Notes: a model not told the origin generated them from the sequence alone. A DNA stretch of 55,313 bases from Bacteroidota bacterium (GCA_013286235.1 JABDGE010000015.1:1-55313), one strand, 5' to 3'. Positions 41,075 through 49,585 are shown, counted from the stretch's first letter. Numbers and translations are program-made.

Positions 41075-42916
41075 CTACTTACTTCCGGCAAACCATTGGT
41101 CAAATAATCTCCGCTGCAATTCAGTTGATTGGCTAATTTTACTGATAACCGGCTTAGGCAATTGATAGCCCGACAAAGTAACCGAAGCTTTCCAGGTTCC
41201 TGCCGGCCGCTGTACCTCCACCATCAAACGCTCGCCGACCTGAGATTTGTTTAGTATCGCCCGAAAATCTTTGCTATTTTTTATTGGTGAACCATTTACA
41301 GCAAGTATTTGGTCATTGGTATGAAGCCCGGCTTTTGCCCAGCAACTTGTCGGGTCCGTAATTCCCAACCTTATCGTCCCGTCGGCTGCCTGCCAGGAAT
41401 AAACACGCAGGTCAGGGGCGGGACTCCCGTCAGCGTTGAGCGCTGTAATCCATGATAAAGTTAAATTCAGACCAATTATTTTCAGGTAGGCATTAAAGTC
41501 AATGGTTTTATTTCCACGCACGTAGTCATCAAAAAAAACATGCACGTTACATTTGCATATATCCTTTACAGTTTGCTCGACATCAACTCCTGTAAACCCC
41601 TTGCTGGCAAAGCGTTCATACATTTTTCGCATTACATTATCCATAGAATTTTGTCCACCGGTTGCACCACGAACGATCAGGTCAAGCATGGCGCCTATAA
41701 GCTCGCCCTGTAAATGAACACTCGCACTATAATCGCCCAGGGCGCCCGGGGGCTTATTTGAAGTCAGACTAACCTGTTCAGGAGAAAAACGCGTATTGCC
41801 CGGGGACGAAAAATAACCTGTTATTAATCGCTCCAAATGGCTCACGCGGGTTGAATCATATGCCGGAAGCCCTGCACGCCGCAGCGTAAGGTCTGCATAA
41901 AACATCGTGAGGCCCTCACTCCACCATAACCCGGCAGATTGTTCCTGTGGCCCGTAGTTCACATCCGTATACTCCACCGGCCTCATTCGCATCAAATTCC
42001 AGGTATGAAAAAATTCATGGGCGATCTCTCCGTTCAAACCCGCCGTATCAGCAGCCAGGACCGAATCGGGGGCGCCAATGGTAACCGAGTTCAGATGCTC
42101 TAAGGCGCCAAAAGCATTATCCTCCAGAAGAAAGGTATAATCCCGGTGAGGTATAACACCAAATAACTGTACGTCCTGTTGCACGATACGATTAATGGTT
42201 TTCGTCAGCGATAAAGTGTCGAATGAGGAAGCGCGTGAAAACGGCCAGTACACCACCCTGTGCGGCACGCCGTCAATACTAAAATATCGATCCCAAAATT
42301 GCCCGATCAATACCGGGCAATCCAAAAGAAAGCGGGCATTGGGAGCAAAAAAAGTGGTAGTGCTATTGGTGGGTTCCAACCCGGTGGCGATGCGCCAGCC
42401 GGCGGGAAGCTGAAAGGTAACGTGCGAAGACATTGCAGGCTGCCCAACGATATACATAAACGATTGTATGCCCCCGACCAATCCTCCCTGGCTCGTTAAA
42501 AAAGGGCGTTGGGAAGGCCTTGGCCCGGGCGTTGAACGTGGCAGCTGTATCCTGTAACTGATAACCGCATTTCGCCCTGCTATGGATATATCCCACAATG
42601 CACTGTCCCGCCGGATAAAACTGCCGGCCTTCCCGGGGTCGGTTTCAACCCTGAAATCCCGGACATATCTCCAAAAGCGATCATCATATTCATGATGTGT
42701 TGCCATGGCCAGCTGGAAATTTGCCGGAGCATTGTATAGAAACATTTTCACATCATATTCCGAAAGATTAGCCGTATCCACATGGAGGATGTACCAGGCG
42801 GATATTGTTACGTTGGCCGTATCGCTTTCCTTTGAAACTGTTTTAACGCCCGATTGAGCAGTTGCTGATAGGATAGCGATAAAAACGATAACAATAAATC
42901 CAGGTATTTTTTTCAT
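41075..42916 (-). CDS. M61 family metallopeptidase with PDZ domain
   Basis: Secreted zinc aminopeptidase-like protein, 613 aa. Signal peptide MKKIPGFIVIVFIAILSATA; the frame opens at 43072 but the added 52 residues include no signal, so the ATG at 42916 is chosen. The N-terminal beta domain is followed by the gluzincin core: ALEHLNSVTIGAP, zinc motif EIAHEFFHTWNLMRMRP (HExxH) and LWWSEGLTMFYADL (third ligand Glu). A PDZ domain follows near the C-terminus (RLGITDPTSCWAKAGLHTND, ILAVNGSPI). It probably acts on peptides in the periplasm. The start region faces a 7-base-word array shared with the LytTR gene. Confidence 0.93.
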   Translation of the reverse strand: MKKIPGFIVIVFIAILSATAQSGVKTVSKESDTANVTISAWYILHVDTANLSEYDVKMFLYNAPANFQLAMATHHEYDDRFWRYVRDFRVETDPGKAGSFIRRDSALWDISIAGRNAVISYRIQLPRSTPGPRPSQRPFLTSQGGLVGGIQSFMYIVGQPAMSSHVTFQLPAGWRIATGLEPTNSTTTFFAPNARFLLDCPVLIGQFWDRYFSIDGVPHRVVYWPFSRASSFDTLSLTKTINRIVQQDVQLFGVIPHRDYTFLLEDNAFGALEHLNSVTIGAPDSVLAADTAGLNGEIAHEFFHTWNLMRMRPVEYTDVNYGPQEQSAGLWWSEGLTMFYADLTLRRAGLPAYDSTRVSHLERLITGYFSSPGNTRFSPEQVSLTSNKPPGALGDYSASVHLQGELIGAMLDLIVRGATGGQNSMDNVMRKMYERFASKGFTGVDVEQTVKDICKCNVHVFFDDYVRGNKTIDFNAYLKIIGLNLTLSWITALNADGSPAPDLRVYSWQAADGTIRLGITDPTSCWAKAGLHTNDQILAVNGSPIKNSKDFRAILNKSQVGERLMVEVQRPAGTWKASVTLSGYQLPKPVISKISQSTELQRRLFDQWFAGSK

Positions 42917-43456
42917 GACGAATTTTTTTAAGAAATAAACGGCGATGCCGATAGCTGAAAAATGCGTTCTTTTCCTTTGGTACAAGATTAACTTGCCTGG
43001 CAGATATAGTAAAATAAAGTAGACTAACGACCGAATTAACAGACGTACTTCGTCATAACCAATGCGCATCAATCCCGCGCCAGCTGATAGGAACCAGGAT
43101 GAGCAGCTAAATTCAGGCCAATTTCCTCTTGACTCTTGGTTCTTCCTCCTGCCACTGCCACTGCTACTGCCACTTCCTTCCTGGCTCTTGGTTCTTGGCT
43201 CTTGTCTCTTCCTCCTGCCACTGCCACTTCCTTCCTGGCTCTTGACTCTTGATTCTTGCTTCTTCCTACTGCCACTGCCACTTCCTTCCTGGCTCTTGGT
43301 TCTTGGCTCTTGGCTCTTCCTCCTGCCACCGCTACTTCCTTCCTGGTTCTTGGCTCTCTACAGATATCTACTAAATTTGACGTTGGTCGATTGAATTCGT
43401 CGTTTATCTGATTTATACCGATTTTTGATCAGATGATTACCGGATAGTTCAAGCTT
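42917..43456. other. divergent spacer dominated by word array B
   Basis: Promoter region shared by the leftward M61 gene and the rightward LytTR gene. Most of it is the array at 43127-43357. Both strands are open here and give low-complexity translations (for example KSQEPRARKEVAVA), which I do not call genes. Confidence 0.5.
43127..43357. repeat. one-direction array of 7-base words, four higher-order units (array B)
   Basis: Blocks of CTCTTGG, TTCTTGG and CTCTTGA words alternate with CTGCCACTGCCACTTCC and TTCCTGG. About four such higher-order units of some 55-70 bp follow one another. Array A at 23272-23342 uses the same words in the same orientation. Confidence 0.85.
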
Positions 43457-44242
43457 ATGAAATGGTCCCTCCAAAAGCGGTTATTAAACCTGGCGTACTG
43501 GCTGATCATTACCCTCATATTTTTGTACGACAGGAGTTACCTCATCCGAAAGGCCGGGCTGGGCCACTTTGCCGAATGTACCGCAGTAAGGCTTTTTCTT
43601 ATTATATCGCTGGCCTGGCTACACCTGTATTACCTCATACCGCACTACTTCCCGGCAAAAAAATATCTTGCGTATTTTACCCTGCTGATCGTATCGCTAA
43701 GCTTGTATGTCAGCCTGCAAAGCTTGTACGACATTTACCTGTACGGCTTTGTAATAGGCGCGCTGTCCTACCGCGATTTTTGGCACAATATCCCCTTCAA
43801 TTTTATCACAACTGCATGGTACCTGCTGCTCACCGTCGCCTTTAAATTAAGCCTCGACTGGTACGAGCAGCGCAAAGAGCTGATCAAACTGCAGCAGGAA
43901 CTTAGCAAGGCGCCTGCGTTTGTAAATACTAAAAAAGACGACGAATACCTGTTCCTAAAATCCGGCACAAAAAAGCTCAAGACACCGATCGCAGCGGTCT
44001 GCTACATACAGGGCTTAAAAGATTATTCGGTTATTTATACCGATGAAGGTAAAATTATTGTGAAAGGCTCCTTAAAAACGGTCGAAGAGTTATTCCCGCA
44101 AAGGCACTTCCTGCGTATCCACAAATCATACCTCGTAACCAATAGCAAGATAAAACAGGTTGAAAGCAACAAGGTGGTGCTGATCAACGGCGAGAACATT
44201 CCCGTAGGCCGAAGCTATAAACACCTGTTAAATTTTTTTTGA
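43457..44242 (+). CDS. membrane-bound LytTR DNA-binding regulator
   Basis: 261 aa. The N-terminal half has four predicted membrane spans (LAYWLIITLIFLYDRSYLI, LFLIISLAWLHLYYLIPHYF, YLAYFTLLIVSLSLYVSLQS, FITTAWYLLLTVAFKLSL), similar in style to the sensor part of LytS-like histidine kinases. A short linker follows, then a LytTR domain: EYLFLKSGTKKLKTPIAAVC, YIQGLKDYSVIYTDEGKIIV, FLRIHKSYLVTNSKIKQVES, and IPVGRSYKHLL. No histidine kinase or receiver is present, so it would sense and bind DNA in one polypeptide. It is divergent from the M61 gene. Confidence 0.88.
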   Translation: MKWSLQKRLLNLAYWLIITLIFLYDRSYLIRKAGLGHFAECTAVRLFLIISLAWLHLYYLIPHYFPAKKYLAYFTLLIVSLSLYVSLQSLYDIYLYGFVIGALSYRDFWHNIPFNFITTAWYLLLTVAFKLSLDWYEQRKELIKLQQELSKAPAFVNTKKDDEYLFLKSGTKKLKTPIAAVCYIQGLKDYSVIYTDEGKIIVKGSLKTVEELFPQRHFLRIHKSYLVTNSKIKQVESNKVVLINGENIPVGRSYKHLLNFF

Positions 44243-44255
44243 AACCTCCCCTCCG

Positions 44256-44277
44256 GTGGTTGTGTCCCCACAACCAC
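44256..44277. terminator. 9-bp hairpin between convergent genes
   Basis: GTGGTTGTG and CACAACCAC pair perfectly around TCCC. No T tract follows, but the site lies between the ends of the LytTR and M16 genes, where a bidirectional terminator or 3' hairpin is expected. Confidence 0.4.
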
Positions 44278-44369
44278 ATCCCACGCGTTATTTGCGCCCC
44301 CACAACACGCTCACGGTTTTGAGAAAAGACAAATCACATAACGCAAATACGCCATTTAAAAAACACCCC

Positions 44370-47231
44370 TTACTTCTTCTCCGGCAGCAAAATAAACTTG
44401 ATCAAATTATTCCCGCTCAGGTATTTGTTGGCGGCATCTTTTGTGCTTTGTGGGGTCACATTGTCCAGACTGCCCACATGCTTCAATATTGCATCCGGGT
44501 CTTCGCCGTTTTGGTTGGCAGCGGCTAAGTAGCCCGCCCAGAAAATATTTTCCTTCAGCTGCACCTGGGTCGAACGTGCGTCGGTTATGGCAAACTTTTG
44601 TATATCGGTTGTGGTGGCGCCGTTTTGTTTCAGCTTGTCAATTTCGTCAAGGGTAGCGGCAATCAGCTTATCCACGTTCTCCGGCGCGCATTCAAAATAA
44701 ATAGTAAACCCATACCTGCTCTCAGGGATCTTGTTGTAATCCGCTTTAACCGAGGGTGAATAAACCATCCCTTCCTTTTCGCGGAGGCGTTCGTTCAGCT
44801 TTATCTGCAGTATAGATTCCAGGGCATCGATCTGCATGTTATTGGCATCGTTGTATTCATAATCCCCGCTAAGCACCAACTGCACCGCCGCCTTATTGCC
44901 AATGCCTTTGTATACCGTTTTGGTGATCTGTCCGGCAGGCGGACGAATGCCAAGGTCCTTGTAAGTCTCTTTTGAATTGGTCGACGGCAGGCTGCCCAAA
45001 TAGGCGGCAATATAGGGCTTTATAACGCCTACATCGATATTGCCCACAAGGGTAAACGTAAACCGGCTGGCATCTGCAAAGCGGTCCTGGAAAAATGCAA
45101 AGCCCTTGTCAAGGCTAACGGAATTCAGCGCGGCGGGGGTTATCACCATCTGCCTGAAATTATGGTTACTCAGTATAGCTGTAACGGTGTCGCCAAATAC
45201 GCTTTGCGGGTCAAGGCTGCGGGTGGACAGCACCGATTTGGTTTGGTTGATGGTCGACTGCCAGATATCCGGGTCTTTGCGCGGATGGGTGAAATACAGG
45301 TAGATCAGCTGCATGGCCGTTTCAAAATCCTTCGGCGAGGTGCTCGCCGATATGCCTTCCGTATTGTCACTGATATAAGGCGTTACCCGCACATTTTTAC
45401 CACTGAGCTTTTTATCCAGCTCTGGCTTCGAAAAATCACCGATCCCGCTTCCGCCAATTACCCCGGCAGCCATATCGGCCGAGTTAAAGTCCTGGTCGCT
45501 TGCCAGCGAAGTTCCGCCGAAGCTGTAGCCGTTGATCAGTACCTGGTCGTTTTTAAACTGGGTCGGCTTCAAAATAACGGTGGCGCCGTTGCTCAGTGTT
45601 AAGGTCGTGGTCCCAATGCTGCTGTCGGCAACCGAGCTTACAATTTTGCCGGCCGGCAGCAGTTTATCCAGCAGCGGCTTGTCGGTTGTATAGTCGATAT
45701 AAGGCTTTAAATTTTTACCGGCATCGCTTATCCAGGTCAGTATCGTTTGTTCGTTGGGCAGCTTGTCTTTGTCCTTATCGGGCGCTTCAACAATAACCAC
45801 CCGGTTCTGATCGCTTACAAATTTTCCGGCCATGGCATTCAGCTCTTCCAGGGTGATCTTACTGATTTGATTTATGTAAAAATTATAGCCAAATGAAATT
45901 CCAGGTATAGCCTGCCCGGTCAAAAAGTTTTGCATGTACTCGGCCACAAAGCGGCTCGACTGCGTTTTATCGCGTTCGTTATAGGCATGGCCGATGGCTT
46001 CCAATGCGTTTTGTTTGGCGCGCTCCAGTTCCGTTACAGTAAAGCCGAATTGGCGCACCCTTTCGGTTTCGGCCACAGCCGATTTTACGGCCGTTTCCAG
46101 TTCGCCGGGCTTAGCCACAGCCACGGTAATAAAGGCGTCCATCCGGCCGGTAAACGGCCCGTACGATGACTGTCCATACAAAAACGGAGGGCTGGCTTTA
46201 TCCATCAGTTCGCTTATCCGCGCATTCAGCATTTGGTTAAACAGCTGCACCCTCATGCTCTGAAGGTAGTCGGCATAGGTCTTAACCACGGTTTGCGGAT
46301 GTTTTACTACTATCTCCGCCAGCGTGTGCGGGTACTCTTTGTCGGTCGCTATTTTAACCACGGTGCCGGGCGTTGGGGGCACGGTATAATAAGTGCGGGG
46401 TTTTTCATTAGCGGGATTGGTGAGCGGCGAAAAATCATTTTTTATTGCCGCCAATACAGCCGCGGGGTCAAAGTCGCCAACGGCGATCACCGCCTGCAGG
46501 TCCGGGCGGTACCAATCATGGTAAAAAGCCTTTATGGTTTCGGGTTTAAAATTGGTAATGATGTCTTCTTTGCCTATTGGTATGCGGTCGGCATACCTCG
46601 AGTTATTGAGCAGCACCGGCCAGGTTTGGTTCCTTAAGCGCTCCTCGGCATTTTTGCCGCGTGCCCGTGCTTCTTCTAAAACCACGCCTCTTTCCGAATT
46701 GATTTCAGCCGGGTCGAACGTTTGGTAGCCAGCCCAGTTGGCCAGGATGTTTAAGCCATTGGCAAAAACTTTGGCGCTGTCGGTTGGCAAGGGCAGCTGG
46801 TACACGGTTTCATCAAAGGAGGTGTAGGCGTTCAAATCGGCGCCAAATTTTACGCCCGATTTCTGCAAATAATTCACCAGCTCATTTTTTGGGTAATCGC
46901 GCGTGCCATTGAAAGCCATGTGCTCGGTAAAATGCGCCAGGCCCTGCTGGTCGTCGGTTTCCAATACCGAGCCCGCTTTAGTAACGAGGTACAGCATCGC
47001 CCGGTTTTTGGGCTCGGTATTTTTGCGGATATAATAAGTTAAGCCATTGGGCAGTTTGCCTGTGAGCACTTCGGCATCGGTTGGCAGTTTTGCGGCGGCG
47101 CCTTGTGCGGCGGTTGGTGCAGGTTTAGGGCTGGTGGCCGCCGCCTTTTTCTTTACCTGCTGGGCAGAAACCGCGCCGCCAAGCGTTAAAAATGCAACAG
47201 CAACAAAAAGAACTTTAAATTTCAACTTCAT
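44370..47231 (-). CDS. M16 family zinc metallopeptidase (insulinase type)
   Basis: Secreted peptidase of 953 aa with two M16 halves. Signal peptide ends about residue 23 (GGAVSAQ), followed by an Ala/Pro/Lys-rich linker. The inverted zinc motif HFTEH (residues 100-104, GLAHFTEHMAFNGT) is intact and the distal Glu is seen in INSERGVVLEEARARG. The second half is the non-catalytic M16 domain with an EGISASTSPKDFETAMQLIY block and YSPSVKADYNKIPESRYGFT. It probably degrades peptides in the periplasm. Single gene, convergent with LytTR. Confidence 0.94.
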   Translation of the reverse strand: MKLKFKVLFVAVAFLTLGGAVSAQQVKKKAAATSPKPAPTAAQGAAAKLPTDAEVLTGKLPNGLTYYIRKNTEPKNRAMLYLVTKAGSVLETDDQQGLAHFTEHMAFNGTRDYPKNELVNYLQKSGVKFGADLNAYTSFDETVYQLPLPTDSAKVFANGLNILANWAGYQTFDPAEINSERGVVLEEARARGKNAEERLRNQTWPVLLNNSRYADRIPIGKEDIITNFKPETIKAFYHDWYRPDLQAVIAVGDFDPAAVLAAIKNDFSPLTNPANEKPRTYYTVPPTPGTVVKIATDKEYPHTLAEIVVKHPQTVVKTYADYLQSMRVQLFNQMLNARISELMDKASPPFLYGQSSYGPFTGRMDAFITVAVAKPGELETAVKSAVAETERVRQFGFTVTELERAKQNALEAIGHAYNERDKTQSSRFVAEYMQNFLTGQAIPGISFGYNFYINQISKITLEELNAMAGKFVSDQNRVVIVEAPDKDKDKLPNEQTILTWISDAGKNLKPYIDYTTDKPLLDKLLPAGKIVSSVADSSIGTTTLTLSNGATVILKPTQFKNDQVLINGYSFGGTSLASDQDFNSADMAAGVIGGSGIGDFSKPELDKKLSGKNVRVTPYISDNTEGISASTSPKDFETAMQLIYLYFTHPRKDPDIWQSTINQTKSVLSTRSLDPQSVFGDTVTAILSNHNFRQMVITPAALNSVSLDKGFAFFQDRFADASRFTFTLVGNIDVGVIKPYIAAYLGSLPSTNSKETYKDLGIRPPAGQITKTVYKGIGNKAAVQLVLSGDYEYNDANNMQIDALESILQIKLNERLREKEGMVYSPSVKADYNKIPESRYGFTIYFECAPENVDKLIAATLDEIDKLKQNGATTTDIQKFAITDARSTQVQLKENIFWAGYLAAANQNGEDPDAILKHVGSLDNVTPQSTKDAANKYLSGNNLIKFILLPEKK

Positions 47232-47928
47232 CTCAATCGGGAAAAAAATAGTCCGCTAAGATGCGAAACGAAAACGGGTGCTGCAAATTGTGGGGATGAT
47301 TACACCGATTTGTTTTTTGATTGCACGCCGCCATATCGTCATGGCGAGGAACGAAGCCACCTCTACAAATGCAAATCAATGTGTAAAATGTCGTCAGAAC
47401 CACACCGCAGCAAGCAATTCCCGCCAGTGTCCGCACCGTCACCGGGCGTCGTTTTAGACTAAGATAGGCCCATTTGAATACCGCACCAAATACCGCCGCT
47501 ATTATCCCAATCCGGCAATTTGGAATGGCAGAGGGGAATGTGTTTATGAGGGGTTGATGCCGACGATTGGTAGGCCTGATTAAGCCCGACCCAGCAAAAT
47601 TGATTGGTACATTCACCGAAATTGCGTAGATGCTTCTATATTACACTCCATCGCAAATTGCGCAGGCACTGTCTGCGCAATTGGATGTATGTGAAGCAAG
47701 GACACGCAGCCCCACAAGGATATAAGTGTGCGAAACGATCGCATAAGCTTCGCGTTATGCTGCGTTCGACCGCCTTGATAGGCGTTCCCAGACATAGACG
47801 CGAGCAAATAAGGTCAAGTCATGAAGCAATTAAACAGATATTCAAAAACTTTGATATTTTTGATAAATATCCAGAGCCAGAAATTAAGCAACCGATGGAC
47901 CTTATTTGCTATCATCGATAGTTCATAA
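47232..47928. other. non-coding accessory stretch with palindromes and decayed frames
   Basis: Contains a GTCATGGCGAGGAACGAAGC unit (47339-47358), a perfect 10-bp inverted repeat (AATTGCGCAG/CTGCGCAATT, 47656-47682) and a GCATAA/TTATGC pair near 47741-47760. The last part before 47921 reads IKQIFKNFDIFDKYPEPEIK in one frame, which may be the tail of a lost gene. No intact gene is supported. Confidence 0.5.
47656..47682. repeat. 10-bp perfect inverted repeat AATTGCGCAG
   Basis: Arms AATTGCGCAG and CTGCGCAATT around the 7-base loop GCACTGT, in a gene-free stretch. Confidence 0.75.
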
Positions 47929-48060
47929 ATGAAGAATGAAGCTCATGCAAGAATTAAAATAAATAAACTGCTTGAAGAAGCGGGTTGGAGATTGCGACTT
48001 AGTGGGTATGAATTTTTAAATATAATAATAAGTGCAGGTTATCTAAGGAAGGTCTATTGA
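47929..48060 (+). pseudogene. N-terminal fragment of a restriction-enzyme R subunit or DEAD helicase
   Basis: ATG 47929 opens MKNEAHARIKINKLLEEAGW followed by RLRLSGYEFLN and a stop at 48060. The first 20 residues are the familiar start of type I/III restriction R subunits and related DEAD-box enzymes (NEAHARIKINKLLEEAGW). The rest is lost; the sequence after residue 21 no longer fits. Only 43 codons remain, so it is a 5' remnant of a deleted gene. The neighbouring decayed frame (47830-47921) may be the end of a subunit from the same lost system. Confidence 0.6.
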
Positions 48061-48690
48061 CACAAGGGTGAAAATACCTGGTTTCACTTTCCAGGCGCGA
48101 ATGTCGGGCAAAGGCCAAATGGGGCTGCTTCGTTCCTCGCCGGTTCCCTCCCCCTGTCAGCGTCCCGCTGACGTTCCCAAACAATTTTCAGCAGACTTTC
48201 CCAATTTGCAATATTACGGCACCACTCATGCGTCGGGCTCAAAAACCCGCCGCTCTTTTCCAGTACCTCCAAATCCGTATATTATACGCCTAAAGCCTTC
48301 TGCTACAGCATAAAAACCTCACGAAAGTATTTTCGTCACGTAACTCGTAGTGTTACGTGACGTTACAGTTATTGTACCCTCACGAAAACTCAATTTTTTT
48401 TCGTCAAAACCATATGGCATTTTTGTTAGGGATTACAAAATGAAAATTAGCGTTGTCGTTCAACTGCTGCTTTTGTAAGGGGTTGCTAAATGCTACTTCG
48501 CAAAAGCTCGGTTTGGGTCTATGCTGGTTAACAGTTTCATCCGGCATTTGGGTAGGATCCGGGCTGCAAAAATTCTTCTGGCGCTGTCACTTTTGTTTTC
48601 AATCGCCATAGCATTCTTCGACCGCCGTAGCTTTAGCGGAGGAGGTAGCGGAGGGGATAGCAAAGCGTCTAAGAAGCGTGAGAGATGAGG
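48061..48690. other. non-coding stretch with a reversed GCGAGGAAC unit and nested palindromes
   Basis: No gene. The unit GCTTCGTTCCTCGCC (48126-48140) is the reverse of the GCGAGGAACGAAGC repeat. At 48321-48361 two palindromes nest: ACGAAA/TTTCGT and GTCACGTAAC/GTTACGTGAC. CCTCACGAAA recurs at 48317 and 48371. Confidence 0.5.
48335..48361. repeat. 10-bp perfect inverted repeat GTCACGTAAC
   Basis: Arms GTCACGTAAC (48335-48344) and GTTACGTGAC (48352-48361) with a 7-base loop, preceded by ACGAAA-GTAT-TTTCGT. It could be an operator or a recombination-site relic. Confidence 0.75.
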
Positions 48691-48699
48691 CAGGTACCT

Positions 48700-48842
48700 C
48701 AAAAGTACACGAAAGTAGCTCAAAAGTACACGGAAAGTACATCGAAAGTACACAGAAAGGATAACAAAAGCGGGCGGTAAATGCCCTGTTCATCTTAAAA
48801 AAATAGCTGTAGATAGCTGATAATTAGTTCTTTGACATATTA
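48700..48842. repeat. degenerate GTACAC array followed by a TTTGACATATT tail (module 1)
   Basis: AAAAGTACACGAAAGTAG, AAAAGTACACGGAAAGTAC, CGAAAGTACACAGAAAGG units (48706-48768), then TAGATAGCTGATAATTAG and TTCTTTGACATATT at the end (48809-48842). Confidence 0.55.
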
Positions 48843-48875
48843 AACATTCATCCGGAATGATTCAGTTCGGCCGTA

Positions 48876-48897
48876 GAGACGCAATATTTTGCGTCTC
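48876..48897. repeat. 9-bp palindrome GAGACGCAA
   Basis: GAGACGCAA and TTGCGTCTC around TATT. I recall similar GTAGAGACGC palindromes between genes in several phyla (not searched). Confidence 0.7.
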
Positions 48898-48960
48898 CGT
48901 GAAGTGCGCTAATGCATCGGTTTATCAAAATTAACAACAACAACCACGCAAAAAATGTAG

Positions 48961-49080
48961 CATTAACCCCGCATTAGCCGTCAATTCCCGGCAATAATCA
49001 GGTAAAAATATAGCATTAACCTGACAATAAACCTGCATTGACCGGGCAATAGATTCCTCGCCCGCAGCAGCTATTTTCCA
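48961..49080. repeat. degenerate GCATTAACC word repeat
   Basis: Two related blocks: TGTAGCATTAACCCCGC, then ATTAGCCGTCAATTCCCGG; and TATAGCATTAACCTGAC, then CATTGACCGGGCAAT. Each has GCATTAACC followed by a GGGCAAT-like end. Confidence 0.45.
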
Positions 49081-49109
49081 TCACCCTAAACCTATTTCAG
49101 GACGAGGCA

Positions 49110-49275
49110 CAGTGTGAATCCCAAAAAAAATCACACGGAATTCACACACCATTCACACGGAATTCACATGGCGTTCACACGAAAAACAAGCAAAATCACA
49201 CGAAAATCACACGGTATTTATGCCGAAAATATTAGTGTAAACAGCTGATATTAAGTTATTTGACATATTTGATTC
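49110..49275. repeat. degenerate TCACACGG array followed by a TTTGACATATT tail (module 2)
   Basis: TCACACGGAATTCACAC, ATTCACACGGAATTCAC, TCACACGAAAATCACACGG units (49127-49216), then ACAGCTGATATTAAG and TTATTTGACATATT (49240-49270). The tail repeats that of module 1. Confidence 0.55.
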
Positions 49276-49336
49276 CTGTTCGGATAGCTGAATTTGTTAA
49301 TTTCTTGCTAAAAAAAACTGCAACGCAAAGGTTTTG

Positions 49337-49344
49337 TATATTTG
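49337..49344 (+). promoter_or_regulatory. -7 box TATATTTG directly before the antitoxin ATG
   Basis: A TAnnTTTG match followed by TTTT and ATG 49349, the same spacing as at 35308; predicts a leaderless transcript. Confidence 0.55.
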
Positions 49345-49348
49345 TTTT

Positions 49349-49582
49349 ATGAGTTTGCAATATCTATCGGACGAGAACGGTCATGTGGTAGCTGTACAGC
49401 TGCCCATTGACGAATGGGAGGAGTTAAAACGTAAGTATCCCGACCTGGAAGCATCGAACTATATGCTACCTGACTGGCAGAAGCAACTTATCGATGCTCG
49501 CCTGCAATCCATCAGCGAAGACCCTTCGCGCATACTGCGTATAGACAGCTTGATTGCGGAACTTGACCGTGAGCACGATTAA
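49349..49582 (+). CDS. antitoxin of a ParE-type pair, 77 aa
   Basis: Starts MSLQYLSDENGHVVAVQLPI, then DEWEELKRKYPDLEAS and an acidic helical C-terminus (IDSLIAELDREHD). It is the usual Bacteroidota antitoxin preceding ParE toxins. The frame opens at 49334, but the -7 box TATATTTG overlaps that start, so ATG 49349 is chosen. The toxin begins 3 bp after its stop. Unlike the other two pairs in the window, both genes here are intact. Confidence 0.88.
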   Translation: MSLQYLSDENGHVVAVQLPIDEWEELKRKYPDLEASNYMLPDWQKQLIDARLQSISEDPSRILRIDSLIAELDREHD

Positions 49583-49585
49583 CCA

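Noticed and set aside
42917..43072. Upstream start for the M61 peptidase
   Set aside because: Would put 52 residues in front of a clear signal peptide; ATG 42916 is preferred.
43062..43394. Open frames on both strands over array B
   Set aside because: Low-complexity translations caused by 7-base words (no stops in several frames); no start, signal or family support.
47233..47616. 127-codon leftward frame with a hydrophobic middle
   Set aside because: Ends in repeat sequence and lacks a signal or known family; may be a decayed membrane gene but is not supported.
48700..49275. Possible CRISPR array
   Set aside because: Repeats are short, irregular and locus-specific without constant spacers or cas genes; classed as degenerate arrays.
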